Source of the DNA: Portibacter lacus
GTDB lineage: Bacteria; Bacteroidota; Bacteroidia; Chitinophagales; Saprospiraceae
DNA: 64,000 bases
Assembly (NCBI RefSeq): GCF_021533215.1
Contig: NZ_JAJNKA010000005.1
Span: forward strand, 310,001-374,000
Direction: 5' to 3'
Position 1 is the first letter of the stretch. The number at the start of each line of letters is the position of its first letter. The notes under the pieces were generated by a model. That model ran no database searches, was not told the origin of the DNA, and saw nothing but the letters and a program-made list of their open reading frames with translations. This document shows positions 9,266 through 19,586 of the stretch, in pieces. The position numbers and the translations under genes are program-made.

Positions 9266-9904
9266 ATGCACTTAGGCATATTTACATTTAATCCATTTCA
9301 AGAGAATACATATGTATTATACGATGAAACAGGTGAATGTGTTATACTAGATCCTGGTTGTTCTAATGTAAAAGAACAAAAAATATTGGATGATTTCATT
9401 TCTTCTAATGAACTAACCCCCGTAAGACTTATTAATACACACTGTCATATAGACCATATACTGGGTAATAAGTATGTAAGTGAAAAGTATAAATTAGGAT
9501 TAGAAATTCACAAAGGGGAATTGGAAACGTTGAAGAGTGGTGTTCTTGTGGGGAATGCATATGGAATTCCATATGAAGAATCTCCAGATCCAATTTCATT
9601 TATAGAAGACGGCGATAAGATTGTCTTTGGAAACACATCATTGGAAACTTTATTTACACCAGGACATTCTCCCGCAAGTATTTCGTTCTTAAATAGAGAA
9701 ACGAACATTTTAATAGCTGGAGATGTACTATTTAGGGAAAGTATCGGGAGAACTGATCTTCCAGGTGGCAGCACAGATACTTTATTAAAGAGTATAAAAG
9801 AAAGATTATTTACTCTGCCAGATGAGACTCAAGTTTTTTCTGGACATGGACCTAAAACAACAATAGGTCACGAAAGAGTTAATAATCCGTTCTTAAGGAA
9901 TTAA
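9266..9904 (+). CDS. Metallo-beta-lactamase-fold hydrolase (glyoxalase II-like)
   Basis: The 212-residue protein has the binuclear metal motif THCHIDH (THxHxDH), a further metal-ligand region at TPGHSPAS, GDVLFRESIGRTDLPGG with the bridging Asp, and the terminal FSGHGPKTTIGHE with the last His. This set and the length match the small YcbL/glyoxalase II-like branch of the family, which hydrolyses thioesters such as S-lactoylglutathione or related compounds. I chose the ATG at 9266 (MHLGIFTFNPFQENTYV) because the conserved fold starts there; an upstream GTG at 9212 adds 18 unrelated residues. The specific substrate is not determined. Confidence 0.9.
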   Translation: MHLGIFTFNPFQENTYVLYDETGECVILDPGCSNVKEQKILDDFISSNELTPVRLINTHCHIDHILGNKYVSEKYKLGLEIHKGELETLKSGVLVGNAYGIPYEESPDPISFIEDGDKIVFGNTSLETLFTPGHSPASISFLNRETNILIAGDVLFRESIGRTDLPGGSTDTLLKSIKERLFTLPDETQVFSGHGPKTTIGHERVNNPFLRN

Positions 9905-9944
9905 TACAATAACAAAACGTTTTAAATAATAAAATAATTTAGAT

Positions 9945-11201
9945 ATGAAACTTAATTTAATGAAGCAATTTTTTCTTTTAGCAGGGTTTGCTTTCTTGCT
10001 TACATCATGTGATCCAGATATTATAGATCCTATAGGTGTGGCTGATCCAACGGTATCAGTAAGTGGTATTCCAAGTGGTGAAATTGCTGCAGGATCAACT
10101 TTTACAGTTACTGTGACGGCATCTCCTTCTACAGAGAATACACTTAAAGCAGTTGAATTTACTGCAAACAATACAAAGATTGCATTTGCAGACATTAATG
10201 TTGATGGTACTGGAACATCAGCGAATCCAATTTTACTTTTCGGAGACGATAAAAATGGTTTTACTTGGGTGGTAGATATCGTTGCTCAAAGTGACGCGAG
10301 TACTGTTGAATATGCAGTTATCGTTTCTGATGATGGAAATAACGAAGATTCTTTCGAATTTGATGTAACGACTGGAGTTACTGCACCGTCGATCTCATTA
10401 AGTGGTGATATGGATGTAGAATTAGAGCCAGGAACTACTTTTTCTTTTACAGCTAGTTTAGGTCAAGGTACTTATCCTCTTGCATCGATCGCTGTATACG
10501 CAGGAGATGATTTAGTTACTGACTTAGATAGACTTGCATATGGTGAATTATCTAACAAGTTTGATAACAACCCATATTTGTTAGCAGAGTCTGAAAAAGA
10601 TGGTGGTGATATTACACTTTATCTTAAAGTTCAAGAAACTTCAGAATCTATTGCATACAGATATGTATTAACAGATGAAGAAGGGAATTCTGCTGATGCT
10701 ACGATAAATGTAACTACTATAACCAATGTTGATGAAATCCAAGGAGTATTATTTAACTCTGCGGGACCTGTAGGAACAGGAGGGTTAGACTTAGACACTG
10801 GAGAGAGCACAGGATCTTCGGATGCTAAAGCTGAGATTAGAGATCAAGGTGTTGATTTTAATCAACCAGCAGAAACTAACTGGAGACAGCAGATTTCTGG
10901 TGTAAATGGTAGTGTAATTAAATACTTAGTACCAGGAACAAATGGATTATCAGAAGATTTCACATATGATGGAGTTTCTTCTAAAGCGACACTTGCAACT
11001 TTATTTGATGCTGGTGTAGATTTCACAGAAACTAATGCTAGTGGAACATTAACTAGTAATGTTGTAAAAGAAGGAGATTTATTTATTGTAAGAAATGGAG
11101 ATAACGACTATCTAATCATTGTTAAAGAAGTAAATATTATCCCTACTTTCGAACAAACAGATAGTAATGGAGATAATTATGTTCTTGACATCAAAAGTTA
11201 A
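9945..11201 (+). CDS. Secreted lipoprotein with tandem Ig-like/beta-sandwich domains
   Basis: The 418-residue protein has a lipoprotein signal (AFLLTSCDPD, lipobox LTSC) followed by an acidic, Asp/Thr-rich mature region. At least two related beta-sandwich units can be seen: one at about 35-140 beginning PTVSVSGIPSGEIAAGSTFT, and one at about 145-250 beginning PSISLSGDMDVELEPGTTFS. A distinct C-terminal part contains GPVGTGGLDLDTGES. The repeated start pattern suggests duplicated PKD/Ig-like domains. An internal Met five codons in (9960) is an alternative start. It is probably surface-exposed; no enzymatic motif or specific role is seen. A strong terminator follows at 11229. Confidence 0.75.
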   Translation: MKLNLMKQFFLLAGFAFLLTSCDPDIIDPIGVADPTVSVSGIPSGEIAAGSTFTVTVTASPSTENTLKAVEFTANNTKIAFADINVDGTGTSANPILLFGDDKNGFTWVVDIVAQSDASTVEYAVIVSDDGNNEDSFEFDVTTGVTAPSISLSGDMDVELEPGTTFSFTASLGQGTYPLASIAVYAGDDLVTDLDRLAYGELSNKFDNNPYLLAESEKDGGDITLYLKVQETSESIAYRYVLTDEEGNSADATINVTTITNVDEIQGVLFNSAGPVGTGGLDLDTGESTGSSDAKAEIRDQGVDFNQPAETNWRQQISGVNGSVIKYLVPGTNGLSEDFTYDGVSSKATLATLFDAGVDFTETNASGTLTSNVVKEGDLFIVRNGDNDYLIIVKEVNIIPTFEQTDSNGDNYVLDIKS

Positions 11202-11228
11202 GAAATAAATAAAAAAGATTTGATTAAG

Positions 11229-11260
11229 AAGCCGGCCAGATTACTGAGCCGGCTTTTTTT
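11229..11260 (+). terminator. Rho-independent terminator after the lipoprotein gene
   Basis: AAGCCGGC and GCCGGCTT form a perfect 8-bp GC-rich stem around an 11-nt loop and run straight into seven or more T residues. It lies 28 bp after the stop codon of the lipoprotein gene and ahead of nadA, so nadA needs its own promoter. Confidence 0.93.
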
Positions 11261-11321
11261 ATTTAATTTGTGAACCTAATTCATACGGAGAGTCGTTATA
11301 ATATTGACATAAAAAAAGAAA

Positions 11322-12332
11322 ATGGCAGATACATTAGAAGCAGCAAAAGGAAATATTAGCAAGAAAGGGTTTTTAGATATGGAAGTGGATCCAACTTTAG
11401 ATCTTGTGGCTGAAATAGAGAAATTGAAAAAGGAGAAAAATGCTATTATCCTAGCCCATTACTATCAAGAATCAGAAATTCAAGATGTTGCAGATTATAT
11501 AGGTGATTCCTTAGGATTATCACAGCAAGCGGCGAAGACTGAAGCTGATATGATTGTATTTGCTGGAGTTCATTTTATGGCGGAAACGGCTAAGATGCTT
11601 TCTCCTTCTAAAAAAGTGGTATTACCTGATCTAAAAGCAGGTTGTTCTTTAGCGGATTCATGTCCACCGCACTTGTTTAGGAAGTTTAAAGAAAAATATC
11701 CAGACCATGTTGTTGTTTCGTACATTAACTGTACAGCAGAACTGAAAACGCTAACAGATATTTGCTGCACCTCTTCGAATGCAGAACATGTTATTAATAG
11801 TATCCCGAAAGATAAAGGCATTATTTTCGCGCCCGATAGAAACTTAGGAGCTTACTTAATTAAGAAAACAGGCAGAGACCTTGTTCTATGGAATGGGACT
11901 TGTATGGTTCACGAGATTTTTTCTAATGAAAAGATCACCAAACTTCAAGTTAGATTTCCTAAAGCAAAATTGATTGCCCACCCTGAATGTGAATCTCACA
12001 TCCTAGACAAAGCTGATTTTATCGGTTCTACGAGTGGATTATTAAAATACACAAAGGAATCAGAGTATACTGAATTCATTGTCGCTACAGAAAGTGGAAT
12101 TATTCACCAGATGGAGCTAGCTTCACCTTCGAAGACCTTCATTCCAGCTCCTCCGAATAATGACAACTGTGCTTGTAACGAGTGTCCATATATGAGGTTG
12201 AATACGATGGAGAAATTATACTTAGCGATGAAATATGAGCAGCCAGAAATAATTCTTGAAGATTGGATCATCGAGCAAGGTGTTGCATCTATAGATCGAA
12301 TGTTAGAAATAAGTGCGAAGGCTGGTTTGTAG
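11322..12332 (+). CDS. nadA: Quinolinate synthase NadA
   Basis: NadA condenses iminoaspartate with dihydroxyacetone phosphate to quinolinate, the precursor of NAD. The 336-residue protein shows [20 protein letters not shown] at the N-terminus, [16 protein letters not shown] with a cluster Cys, [10 protein letters not shown], and [12 protein letters not shown] near the C-terminus, which together supply ligands for the 4Fe-4S cluster. Length and motif order are typical. nadB and nadC are not adjacent, so the pathway genes must be elsewhere. The gene is flanked by a terminator upstream and by the sulfatase gene 122 bp downstream. Confidence 0.97.
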   Translation: MADTLEAAKGNISKKGFLDMEVDPTLDLVAEIEKLKKEKNAIILAHYYQESEIQDVADYIGDSLGLSQQAAKTEADMIVFAGVHFMAETAKMLSPSKKVVLPDLKAGCSLADSCPPHLFRKFKEKYPDHVVVSYINCTAELKTLTDICCTSSNAEHVINSIPKDKGIIFAPDRNLGAYLIKKTGRDLVLWNGTCMVHEIFSNEKITKLQVRFPKAKLIAHPECESHILDKADFIGSTSGLLKYTKESEYTEFIVATESGIIHQMELASPSKTFIPAPPNNDNCACNECPYMRLNTMEKLYLAMKYEQPEIILEDWIIEQGVASIDRMLEISAKAGL

Positions 12333-12454
12333 TTTAGATATTATCCTAGATTGACTTCAGATGATTAGTGACTTGACGGTTTATCAGGTCATATTGGTCA
12401 ATTTTAATACTTTCGAAAATTAAGCTTACTTTAGATTTACACAAGAAATCCACT

Positions 12455-13909
12455 ATGTTAAATCTAAGATCAGTAAGCCTATTCGTAATTCAGCTAATCC
12501 TGTTAAGTAGTTGTACTAATACTTCTAATAGTAGTTCAGAAAAAAACATAACGGAAGACCGACCGAATATAATCTATATTCTCGCTGATGACTTAGGATA
12601 TGGAGACCTGAGTTTTACTGGGCAACAACATTTTAGTACACCTAACATTGACAAATTAGCTAAAGGTGGAATGTTTTTCACACAACATTATGCGGGTGCA
12701 ACCGTATGTGCTCCATCTCGTTCTGCTTTAATGACAGGATTGCATACTGGTCACACTTATATTCGTGGTAATAAAGGTGTAAAACCAGAAGGTCAGTATC
12801 CTATAGATGATGAGGCGCTTACAGTAGCGGAAATATTGAAAAAAGGTGGCTATGTAACTGGAGCATTTGGAAAGTGGGGCTTAGGGCCAGTGCAATCAGA
12901 AGGCGATCCTAATCGACAAGGAATTGACCAGTTTTTTGGGTATAATTGCCAGACATTGGCCCATAATTACTATCCTTTTCATCTTTGGGATAATCAAAAT
13001 AAAGTAATATTAGAAGATAATTCAGGAGATAGTCAAACGACATATGCACCGGAAGTTATCCATCAAAATGCACTTTCATTCATTGAAAAAAATAGAGACA
13101 CTAGCTTTTTTATGTTTTACCCTTCGGTAATTCCTCACGCAGAATTATTAGCGCCTTCAGCGGAAGTAGAACCATTTATAGGAAAAGTGGGTCAAGAAAA
13201 ACCATATAAAGGTACAGAAGATGGTCCTCGATATAGATTAGGAGGTTATGGTTCTCAAGAACTACCACACGCAACATTTGCTGCTATGGTTACGATACTA
13301 GACAAGCAAGTAGGCGATGTAATAAATAAGCTAGAGCAGCTGGGAATTGCTGAGAATACCTTGATCATCTTCACGTCAGATAATGGTCCACACAAGGAAG
13401 GAGGAGCGGATCCAGATTTTTTTAATAGCAATGGTCCATTTAAAGGATATAAAAGAGATTTATACGAAGGAGGGATTCGGGTGCCCACTATAGCTTATTG
13501 GCCTAAGAAGATTAAAGCTGGAACTAAAAGTGATCATATATCAGCTTTTTGGGATTTCTTACCGACAGCTTGTGATATTGCGAATCAACCTAAGCCTAAG
13601 AACATAGATGGAATCTCTTTTTTACCTTCCATGTTAGGAGAAGAGCAAAAAACTCATGATTATCTTTATTGGGAATTCCACGAACAGGGCGGTAAGCAGG
13701 CTGTAAGAATGGGAAAGTGGAAGGGTATTAAATTGAAAATGGCAAATAACTTTGACGCACCGATTGCGCTGTATAACCTGGAAATGGACCTAAGAGAAGA
13801 GAACGATGTTTCTGCAAATAATCCGCAGATAGTTGAAGAGATGAAACGTATAATGAAAAAAGAGCACGAGCAATCTGAAGTGTTTTCATTTGCCTTCGAA
13901 TCATCATAA
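12455..13909 (+). CDS. Exported S1-family sulfatase (arylsulfatase-type)
   Basis: The 484-residue protein has a lipoprotein-type signal (ILLSSC, Cys20). The metal-binding ADDLGYGD segment is at about 44-51. The sulfatase signature VCAPSRSALMTG has Cys85, the residue expected to be oxidised to formylglycine, and there is a GKWGLG segment and TSDNGPH. Length and motifs fit arylsulfatases of family S1, which remove sulfate esters from glycans or small aromatic compounds in the periplasm or at the surface; the substrate cannot be assigned. The gene opens a six-gene co-directional cassette and is separated by 98 bp from the haem-dehydrogenase gene. The maturase that makes formylglycine is not in the window. 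Confidence 0.9.
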   Translation: MLNLRSVSLFVIQLILLSSCTNTSNSSSEKNITEDRPNIIYILADDLGYGDLSFTGQQHFSTPNIDKLAKGGMFFTQHYAGATVCAPSRSALMTGLHTGHTYIRGNKGVKPEGQYPIDDEALTVAEILKKGGYVTGAFGKWGLGPVQSEGDPNRQGIDQFFGYNCQTLAHNYYPFHLWDNQNKVILEDNSGDSQTTYAPEVIHQNALSFIEKNRDTSFFMFYPSVIPHAELLAPSAEVEPFIGKVGQEKPYKGTEDGPRYRLGGYGSQELPHATFAAMVTILDKQVGDVINKLEQLGIAENTLIIFTSDNGPHKEGGADPDFFNSNGPFKGYKRDLYEGGIRVPTIAYWPKKIKAGTKSDHISAFWDFLPTACDIANQPKPKNIDGISFLPSMLGEEQKTHDYLYWEFHEQGGKQAVRMGKWKGIKLKMANNFDAPIALYNLEMDLREENDVSANNPQIVEEMKRIMKKEHEQSEVFSFAFESS

Positions 13910-14007
13910 TAAGCATGGGCATTGCGTTTCATTCCATTTATTATTCCATATTTTAGAACATTGATCATGCAAATTTTCCTAATTAATGGCTACATTCGGA
14001 AGTTTAC

Positions 14008-16671
14008 ATGAAAACTTTCAAGTCCAAACCCAGATTTATGCCAGCTTTAAAATTGTCCTTTTTTCTGTTACTCATCATTTTATTAAATATCCAATGCGAA
14101 GAAAAACCCGTTCCAACACCAATTACGGATAAAATTTTGATGGACAGTATATCTATTCCTGAGGGATTTGTGATTGAAAAATTATATACACCTAGCGATC
14201 ACGAACAAGGTTCTTGGGTGAGCATCACAAAAGATGATACAGGTCGATTTTACGCTTCTGATCAATTTGGAAAGATATACAAAGTAACGGTGCCCGACAC
14301 CATTAATCAACTTGATAGCGTCGATGTAGAATTACTAGATCTTAATATTGGTCAGGCTCAGGGCTTGCTTTGGCACCGTAATGTTTTGTACGCTTTAGTT
14401 AATTCAATGATCGACAAAAATATTCTGATAAATAGTGGTTTTTACAAAATTACAGATGAAAATGGAGATGGAGAATTTGATAAGGTTGATTCTATCAGGA
14501 TGTTTCCTGGTGAACATGGAGAGCACGGTCCACATAATATATTGCTAGGGCCAGATGAGGAGTCACTCTATATGGTTTTTGGAAACATGGTTGTTGTTCA
14601 TGATGACATGAAAAGTTATGTCCCTAAAGTATGGGAGGAGGATAACCTCTTACCCATTATCAAAGATCCAAGTGGCCATGTTAATGAGATAACTGTTCCA
14701 GGTGGTTGGGTTGCAAGGACTGACCTGGAAGGAAAAGAATGGGAGATTATTAGTGTGGGAATGCGGAATACGTATGACATCGCTTTTAACCAAGATGACG
14801 AACTCTTTGGATTCGATTCTGATATGGAATATGATATTGGAATGCCGTGGTATAGACCGATCAGATTAACACATCTGACTAAAGGATCAGAGTTTGGGTG
14901 GAGAAAAGGAACTGGAAAATTTAGAGATTCTTATCCCGACAACTTGCCAGGAATTGCGAACCTTGGTCAAGGATCTCCGACGGGACTTATGAATGGAGAA
15001 GGACTTAGATTCCCTGCCTATTATCAAAATGGGTTATTTCTATTTGATTGGAGTTATGGAACGATGTATTTCGCCAGTTTAACACCGAATGGAAGCAGTT
15101 ATAGTGCAAAAGTAGAGCAATTTTTATCTGGAGTTCCACTGCCATTAACGAACGGTATTATCGGAGACGATGGTGCTATGTATTTCTGCACGGGAGGTAG
15201 AGATTTAAGTTCGGGCTTTTATAAATTGACCTACGAAGGTGAATTACCTCATGAAGTCATTGCAATAGAACCGAATAGAAAAGGTGTTAAAGAAAGAAAA
15301 TTGAGAAATGAATTAGAAATGCTTCAGGTAGAAAAAGCACCCGAAAAGCTAAATTTTATTATCAAGAATCTAGATCATAAAGATCGATTTATCAGGTTTT
15401 CTGCTCGAACTGCGCTTGAAAATCAAGACTATGCACTATGGAAAAACAATATTGATGGAAGGAATTCTTTTCACAAGTCAATTGCATACGCGATAGCAAT
15501 GGCTAGACAAGGTGAAGATAGTGATAGATTAAAGGCTGCAAAAAAGTTAATAGAAACAGATTATGCTAAGTTGTCAGATTCCGAGAAGATTGATATTACC
15601 AGGGCGATCGAATTACAATTAATCAGAATGGATGCTCCACTTCCTAATGATGTTCGAGAAGAAATAGCAGCATTCTTAAGACCATTCTACTTGGAAAGTA
15701 CTGATGTGCTCAATAAAGAACTATGCAAGGTCTTAAGTTATCTTCAGGATGGTGATATCATCGAGGCTACCTTGGAAAGGATGGAGGTTGATTCCGTCTC
15801 TGCTAATCAAAAAGCAATTTATTTATCCGAAGATATTACTAAGCGTAGTGAAATGTATGGCAAAGATGTTGAGAAAATGCTCTCTAATATGCCTAATCCA
15901 CAAAACATTAGCTATGCGTTATCACTAAGTGAATTAAAGGAAGGGTGGACACCTGAACTTAGAAAACGATACTTCAACTGGTTTTATAAAGCGCTAAAAA
16001 AATCTGGAGGACATTCATACATCCAATTCATAAGGACTATTCAAGAAAACGCGCTCAAGAATGTTCCAGTGGAGGACCGTCAATATTTTGAGGCTTTAGC
16101 GAGTGAAGCATTTGATGAAGCGAATGATATCATGAAAGATGTGGTTCAGCCTAAGGGACCAGGACAAAACTGGACAGTAGAGAATGTCGTGAATGCTTAT
16201 GCTAAGAATATAAAAGGTGTGGACCATAAACGTGGTGAGAATTTATTCAAAGCATCTCTATGCGCTAGTTGCCATAGTGTAAATGGACTTGGGCGAAATA
16301 CAGGACCAGAGTTAACCAGAGTAGGCACTCGATTTTCGTTAACCGATCTGGCCACTGCGATCGTGAGTCCGTCGGCTACCATTTCTGACCGGTTTCAATT
16401 TACGGAATTTCATTTAACAGATGATAGAACAGTTGCAGGGTTGATTACAAAGGAAAATGATTACGAATACATTTTAGCCACGAATGCTTTTTCACCTGAG
16501 TTAAAAACGAGTATCAGAAAGAAGAATGTCATCAGTCAAAACAAAGCTTCCTATTCTTCTATGCCTCCAGGCTTGTTGAACAGGCTTAACGAGAAAGAAC
16601 TGAGTGATTTAATAGCTTACTTAATGGCTGGTGGAAATGAGCAAAATAGAATTTATAGAAATAGTAAGTGA
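14008..16671 (+). CDS. PVC-type haem-binding dehydrogenase (propeller plus C-terminal cytochrome c)
   Basis: The 887-residue exported protein has a hydrophobic leader ending near residue 30 (IQCEEK, a possible non-canonical lipobox). Residues about 45-430 resemble a soluble glucose/sorbosone dehydrogenase-like propeller (for example VGMRNTYDIAFN, EFGWRKGTGKF). A helical middle region spans about 440-740. A c-type cytochrome domain has CASCH (Cys752, Cys755, His756) followed by GRNTGPELTRVGTRFS, typical of the putative haem-binding domain first noted in Planctomycetes and Verrucomicrobia. It probably oxidises a substrate outside the cytoplasm and passes electrons to its own haem. Its neighbours encode a second haem protein and a DUF1501 protein, the usual company of this family. 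Confidence 0.85.
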   Translation: MKTFKSKPRFMPALKLSFFLLLIILLNIQCEEKPVPTPITDKILMDSISIPEGFVIEKLYTPSDHEQGSWVSITKDDTGRFYASDQFGKIYKVTVPDTINQLDSVDVELLDLNIGQAQGLLWHRNVLYALVNSMIDKNILINSGFYKITDENGDGEFDKVDSIRMFPGEHGEHGPHNILLGPDEESLYMVFGNMVVVHDDMKSYVPKVWEEDNLLPIIKDPSGHVNEITVPGGWVARTDLEGKEWEIISVGMRNTYDIAFNQDDELFGFDSDMEYDIGMPWYRPIRLTHLTKGSEFGWRKGTGKFRDSYPDNLPGIANLGQGSPTGLMNGEGLRFPAYYQNGLFLFDWSYGTMYFASLTPNGSSYSAKVEQFLSGVPLPLTNGIIGDDGAMYFCTGGRDLSSGFYKLTYEGELPHEVIAIEPNRKGVKERKLRNELEMLQVEKAPEKLNFIIKNLDHKDRFIRFSARTALENQDYALWKNNIDGRNSFHKSIAYAIAMARQGEDSDRLKAAKKLIETDYAKLSDSEKIDITRAIELQLIRMDAPLPNDVREEIAAFLRPFYLESTDVLNKELCKVLSYLQDGDIIEATLERMEVDSVSANQKAIYLSEDITKRSEMYGKDVEKMLSNMPNPQNISYALSLSELKEGWTPELRKRYFNWFYKALKKSGGHSYIQFIRTIQENALKNVPVEDRQYFEALASEAFDEANDIMKDVVQPKGPGQNWTVENVVNAYAKNIKGVDHKRGENLFKASLCASCHSVNGLGRNTGPELTRVGTRFSLTDLATAIVSPSATISDRFQFTEFHLTDDRTVAGLITKENDYEYILATNAFSPELKTSIRKKNVISQNKASYSSMPPGLLNRLNEKELSDLIAYLMAGGNEQNRIYRNSK

Positions 16672-16752
16672 TCGCGCGGTATAGATTTTTTAATTTTTTA
16701 ATTTCGAAATGTAAGAACATGTATTTATCAAATGAATATCGAGTAGTTTAAT

Positions 16753-19578
16753 ATGGATTCAATATTTCAAATCTTAGGTCGGTTGCATCCTCTAATGGTC
16801 CATTTTCCTATTGGCTTGCTTATCATTGCCTTAGTGTTTGAAATATTTACGCTGAAAGGAAAGCGCAAAAGTCTTCGAGATGGAATTACTTTATTGGTTT
16901 ACTTTGGAACTGCAGCAGCAATCTGCTCGTCGATCTTTGGATATATTTTAAATGTAAATGAGGCTTATGGAGGAGAACTTGTGCTTCAACATCAAAAGTT
17001 GGGCATTGCTACAAGTATTCTTTCTAGCATAACCGCACTTTTAATCTACTTTTCCGCTAAGAATAATTATGAAAAGCTGCTCTGGTATAGGATCATGCTA
17101 TTATTAACCGTCGTTTCTGTATCCATAACGGGTCATCTAGGTGCTAGTCTTACACATGGTGAAAATTATATTTTCGAATCTTTAGGTGAAGATGATGAAA
17201 ACTATGACCTAGAAAAATTAAGTGCTACCCTTGCAGAATTAAACGGTCTGGATTCTTTATCCGAATCCCAACAGGAAAATCTTAACCTTGATGTCAGAGC
17301 CATTTTAGCACATAATTGCTACCAATGTCATAGTGAATATAAAATGAAGGGCGAGTTAGCTTTGGACAGTAAGGAAGCTGTTTTCAAAGGTGGAGAAAGT
17401 GGAAAAGTCATTGTTTCTGGGTTGCCTAACGAAAGCGAACTATACAAAAGAATAACCCTTCCTTCTAATCATAAGGACGTCATGCCTAAGAAAGGCAAAA
17501 CGCTTAAAAAATCAGAAATTGAGCTCATCCAACTTTGGATTACACATGGTGCTTATTGGTCGGATCGTGCGGTGAAAGTTTTTGATGAAGCACCATTGGC
17601 ATTGAGTAAGCCGAACTTACCTGCAGAGCGTAAAGAGTCCCATCCTGTAGATAAAATAATGGGTCAATATTTCGAGGAGAATAATATAACTTGGCCCGAA
17701 GTTATTGACGATAGAGCTTTTATTCGACGAACTTACTTGGATCTTTTAGGTCTCTTGCCTAGTCCTGAAGAGGTAGCCGAGTTCATATCGGACACTCGCC
17801 CTGCTAAGCGCGAACAACTTATAGAAGAATTGCTCCTTGATCAAAAGAATTACACAGAGCACTGGCTTAGCTTCTGGAACGATTTATTAAGAAATGATTA
17901 CAGCGGTCCTGGATTTATAACCGGAGGCAGAAAGCAGATCACTGATTGGCTATATGCTTCATTAATGGATAATAAATCCTATGATCAGATGATGAAAGAG
18001 TTGGTTAATCCTAGTAAAGAATCGGAGGGATTTATCAAAGGCATTCAATGGCGTGGAGTGGTCAATGCTAGCCAAAGAACTGAAATGCAAGCGGCTCAGA
18101 ACATTGGACAGTCCTTAATGGGTGTCAATGTTAAATGCGCTTCCTGTCACAACAGTTTCGTTATTAATGTCACCTTAAAGCAGGCCTATGGATTTGCCTC
18201 CATATTTGCGGATACTTTAATGGAACTTAATCGATGTGATAAACCAACTGGCGTATTGTCAAAAGTTAGTTTCTTGTATGGAGAGCTCGGTTCTGTAGAT
18301 GCACCAACAGTGGATGAACGCCTAGAACTATTGTCTGAAGTAATGGTAAAACCAGAAAATGGACGATTGTACAGAACATTCACTAACAGAATTTGGAAAA
18401 TCTTGCTAGGTAGAGGAATAGTGGAACCCGTAGATGAAATGGACAACCCGCCATGGAATGAAGACTTGCTGGACTGGTTAGCATCGGATTTCATAGATTC
18501 TGGTACAGATATTAAGCACTTGCTTAGAACGATCATGACTTCTAAGACCTATCAATTAAAAGCTTCAAAATATAAGTCTCAAGAGGAGTTAAAGATTGGC
18601 ACTTATGTGTTTAATGGTCCTGTAATGAGAAGAATGAGTGCTGAACAATTCTCAGATGGAATCAGCCAGGTTATTTCACCGATGTTCTATGGAGTTGCTT
18701 ATGATCCCAATGATGAAGGACTTTCAGCAAGACGTATCTGGCATCGGGAAATCAAGTTTGACCGAGACGTTTTGCCCGAACCAGGAAAAAGATATTTCAG
18801 ACATCAATTTGAATTATCCAACAAAGAAATTATTAGTGCTAGAGCTTTAATTTCTGTGGATCATTCCTTCGTTTTATACATTAATGGTCAGCGAATTGCA
18901 GAAGGTCAAGATTGGCGAAAGGTTCATAAGGTAGATGTCTTAGAATATGTGAAACCAGGAAAAAACCTGATCGCCATAGAGGCAACAAATGAGGGAAATT
19001 TAGCGAATCCTGCGGGTGTACTTTTCGCAATGAAAATCGAAAATGAAGCTGAACATCTGATAGAGGCTAACACTTCTTGGATAAGTACAGACCAAGTCCC
19101 TAATCCATCTTGGACCAGTATAGATTACGATGCGAAGGACTGGAAAAATGTGAAAAATTACGGATCTAATAATTGGGACAAGTTATTGGATTTCAAATTC
19201 GAAGAAGATTATAACACATTTACTCGGGCAAGCTTAGTCAAGCAACATCCGTTTCTGAAAGCCTTAGGCAGACCAAGTAGAGAAAATGTAGCCACCAGTA
19301 GAGAAAGTCAAGCTACATTACTTCAAGCACTAGAGTTGACTAATGGAGAGTTCCTAAGTGCAACCTTAGAGGAAGGCGCGGAAAAGTGGCTAGATGAATA
19401 TGGAGAAGATGCTGAATTAATTGTTGAGCAATTATTCCAGAAGGTATTGTCTAGAAGTCCCACCGCTTCGGAGAAAAAAACCATGTTGAATGCGCTCGGA
19501 GATCAACCTAATAAGGAATCCATACAAGACCTTTTTTGGACAATTTTAATGCTGCCTGAATTTCAATTTATAAGTTAA
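16753..19578 (+). CDS. Membrane-anchored DUF2231/PSCyt1/DUF1549/DUF1553 cytochrome protein
   Basis: The 941-residue protein starts with about four transmembrane helices (residues about 10-140, DUF2231-like, including HPLMVHFPIGLLIIALVFE). A Planctomycete-type cytochrome domain PSCyt1 follows, with CYQCH (residues 189-193). A DUF1549 region (DDRAFIRRTYLDLLGLLPSP onward) contains a second CxxCH, CASCH at 462-466, and DUF1553-like sequence runs to the C-terminus. Between about 650 and 810 there is an inserted beta-rich segment resembling a jelly-roll or glycan-binding module (FVLYINGQRIAEG, VKPGKNLIAIEATNEG). The function is unknown; two haem sites and the membrane anchor suggest electron transfer at the inner membrane. 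It is followed 8 bp later by the DUF1501 gene, its usual partner. Confidence 0.83.
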   Translation: MDSIFQILGRLHPLMVHFPIGLLIIALVFEIFTLKGKRKSLRDGITLLVYFGTAAAICSSIFGYILNVNEAYGGELVLQHQKLGIATSILSSITALLIYFSAKNNYEKLLWYRIMLLLTVVSVSITGHLGASLTHGENYIFESLGEDDENYDLEKLSATLAELNGLDSLSESQQENLNLDVRAILAHNCYQCHSEYKMKGELALDSKEAVFKGGESGKVIVSGLPNESELYKRITLPSNHKDVMPKKGKTLKKSEIELIQLWITHGAYWSDRAVKVFDEAPLALSKPNLPAERKESHPVDKIMGQYFEENNITWPEVIDDRAFIRRTYLDLLGLLPSPEEVAEFISDTRPAKREQLIEELLLDQKNYTEHWLSFWNDLLRNDYSGPGFITGGRKQITDWLYASLMDNKSYDQMMKELVNPSKESEGFIKGIQWRGVVNASQRTEMQAAQNIGQSLMGVNVKCASCHNSFVINVTLKQAYGFASIFADTLMELNRCDKPTGVLSKVSFLYGELGSVDAPTVDERLELLSEVMVKPENGRLYRTFTNRIWKILLGRGIVEPVDEMDNPPWNEDLLDWLASDFIDSGTDIKHLLRTIMTSKTYQLKASKYKSQEELKIGTYVFNGPVMRRMSAEQFSDGISQVISPMFYGVAYDPNDEGLSARRIWHREIKFDRDVLPEPGKRYFRHQFELSNKEIISARALISVDHSFVLYINGQRIAEGQDWRKVHKVDVLEYVKPGKNLIAIEATNEGNLANPAGVLFAMKIENEAEHLIEANTSWISTDQVPNPSWTSIDYDAKDWKNVKNYGSNNWDKLLDFKFEEDYNTFTRASLVKQHPFLKALGRPSRENVATSRESQATLLQALELTNGEFLSATLEEGAEKWLDEYGEDAELIVEQLFQKVLSRSPTASEKKTMLNALGDQPNKESIQDLFWTILMLPEFQFIS

Positions 19579-19586
19579 CCGTAACC

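Noticed and set aside
13666-13968. Minus-strand frames of 100 and 64 residues over the sulfatase end
   Set aside because: They are antisense to the conserved sulfatase C-terminus and show no protein-like motifs.
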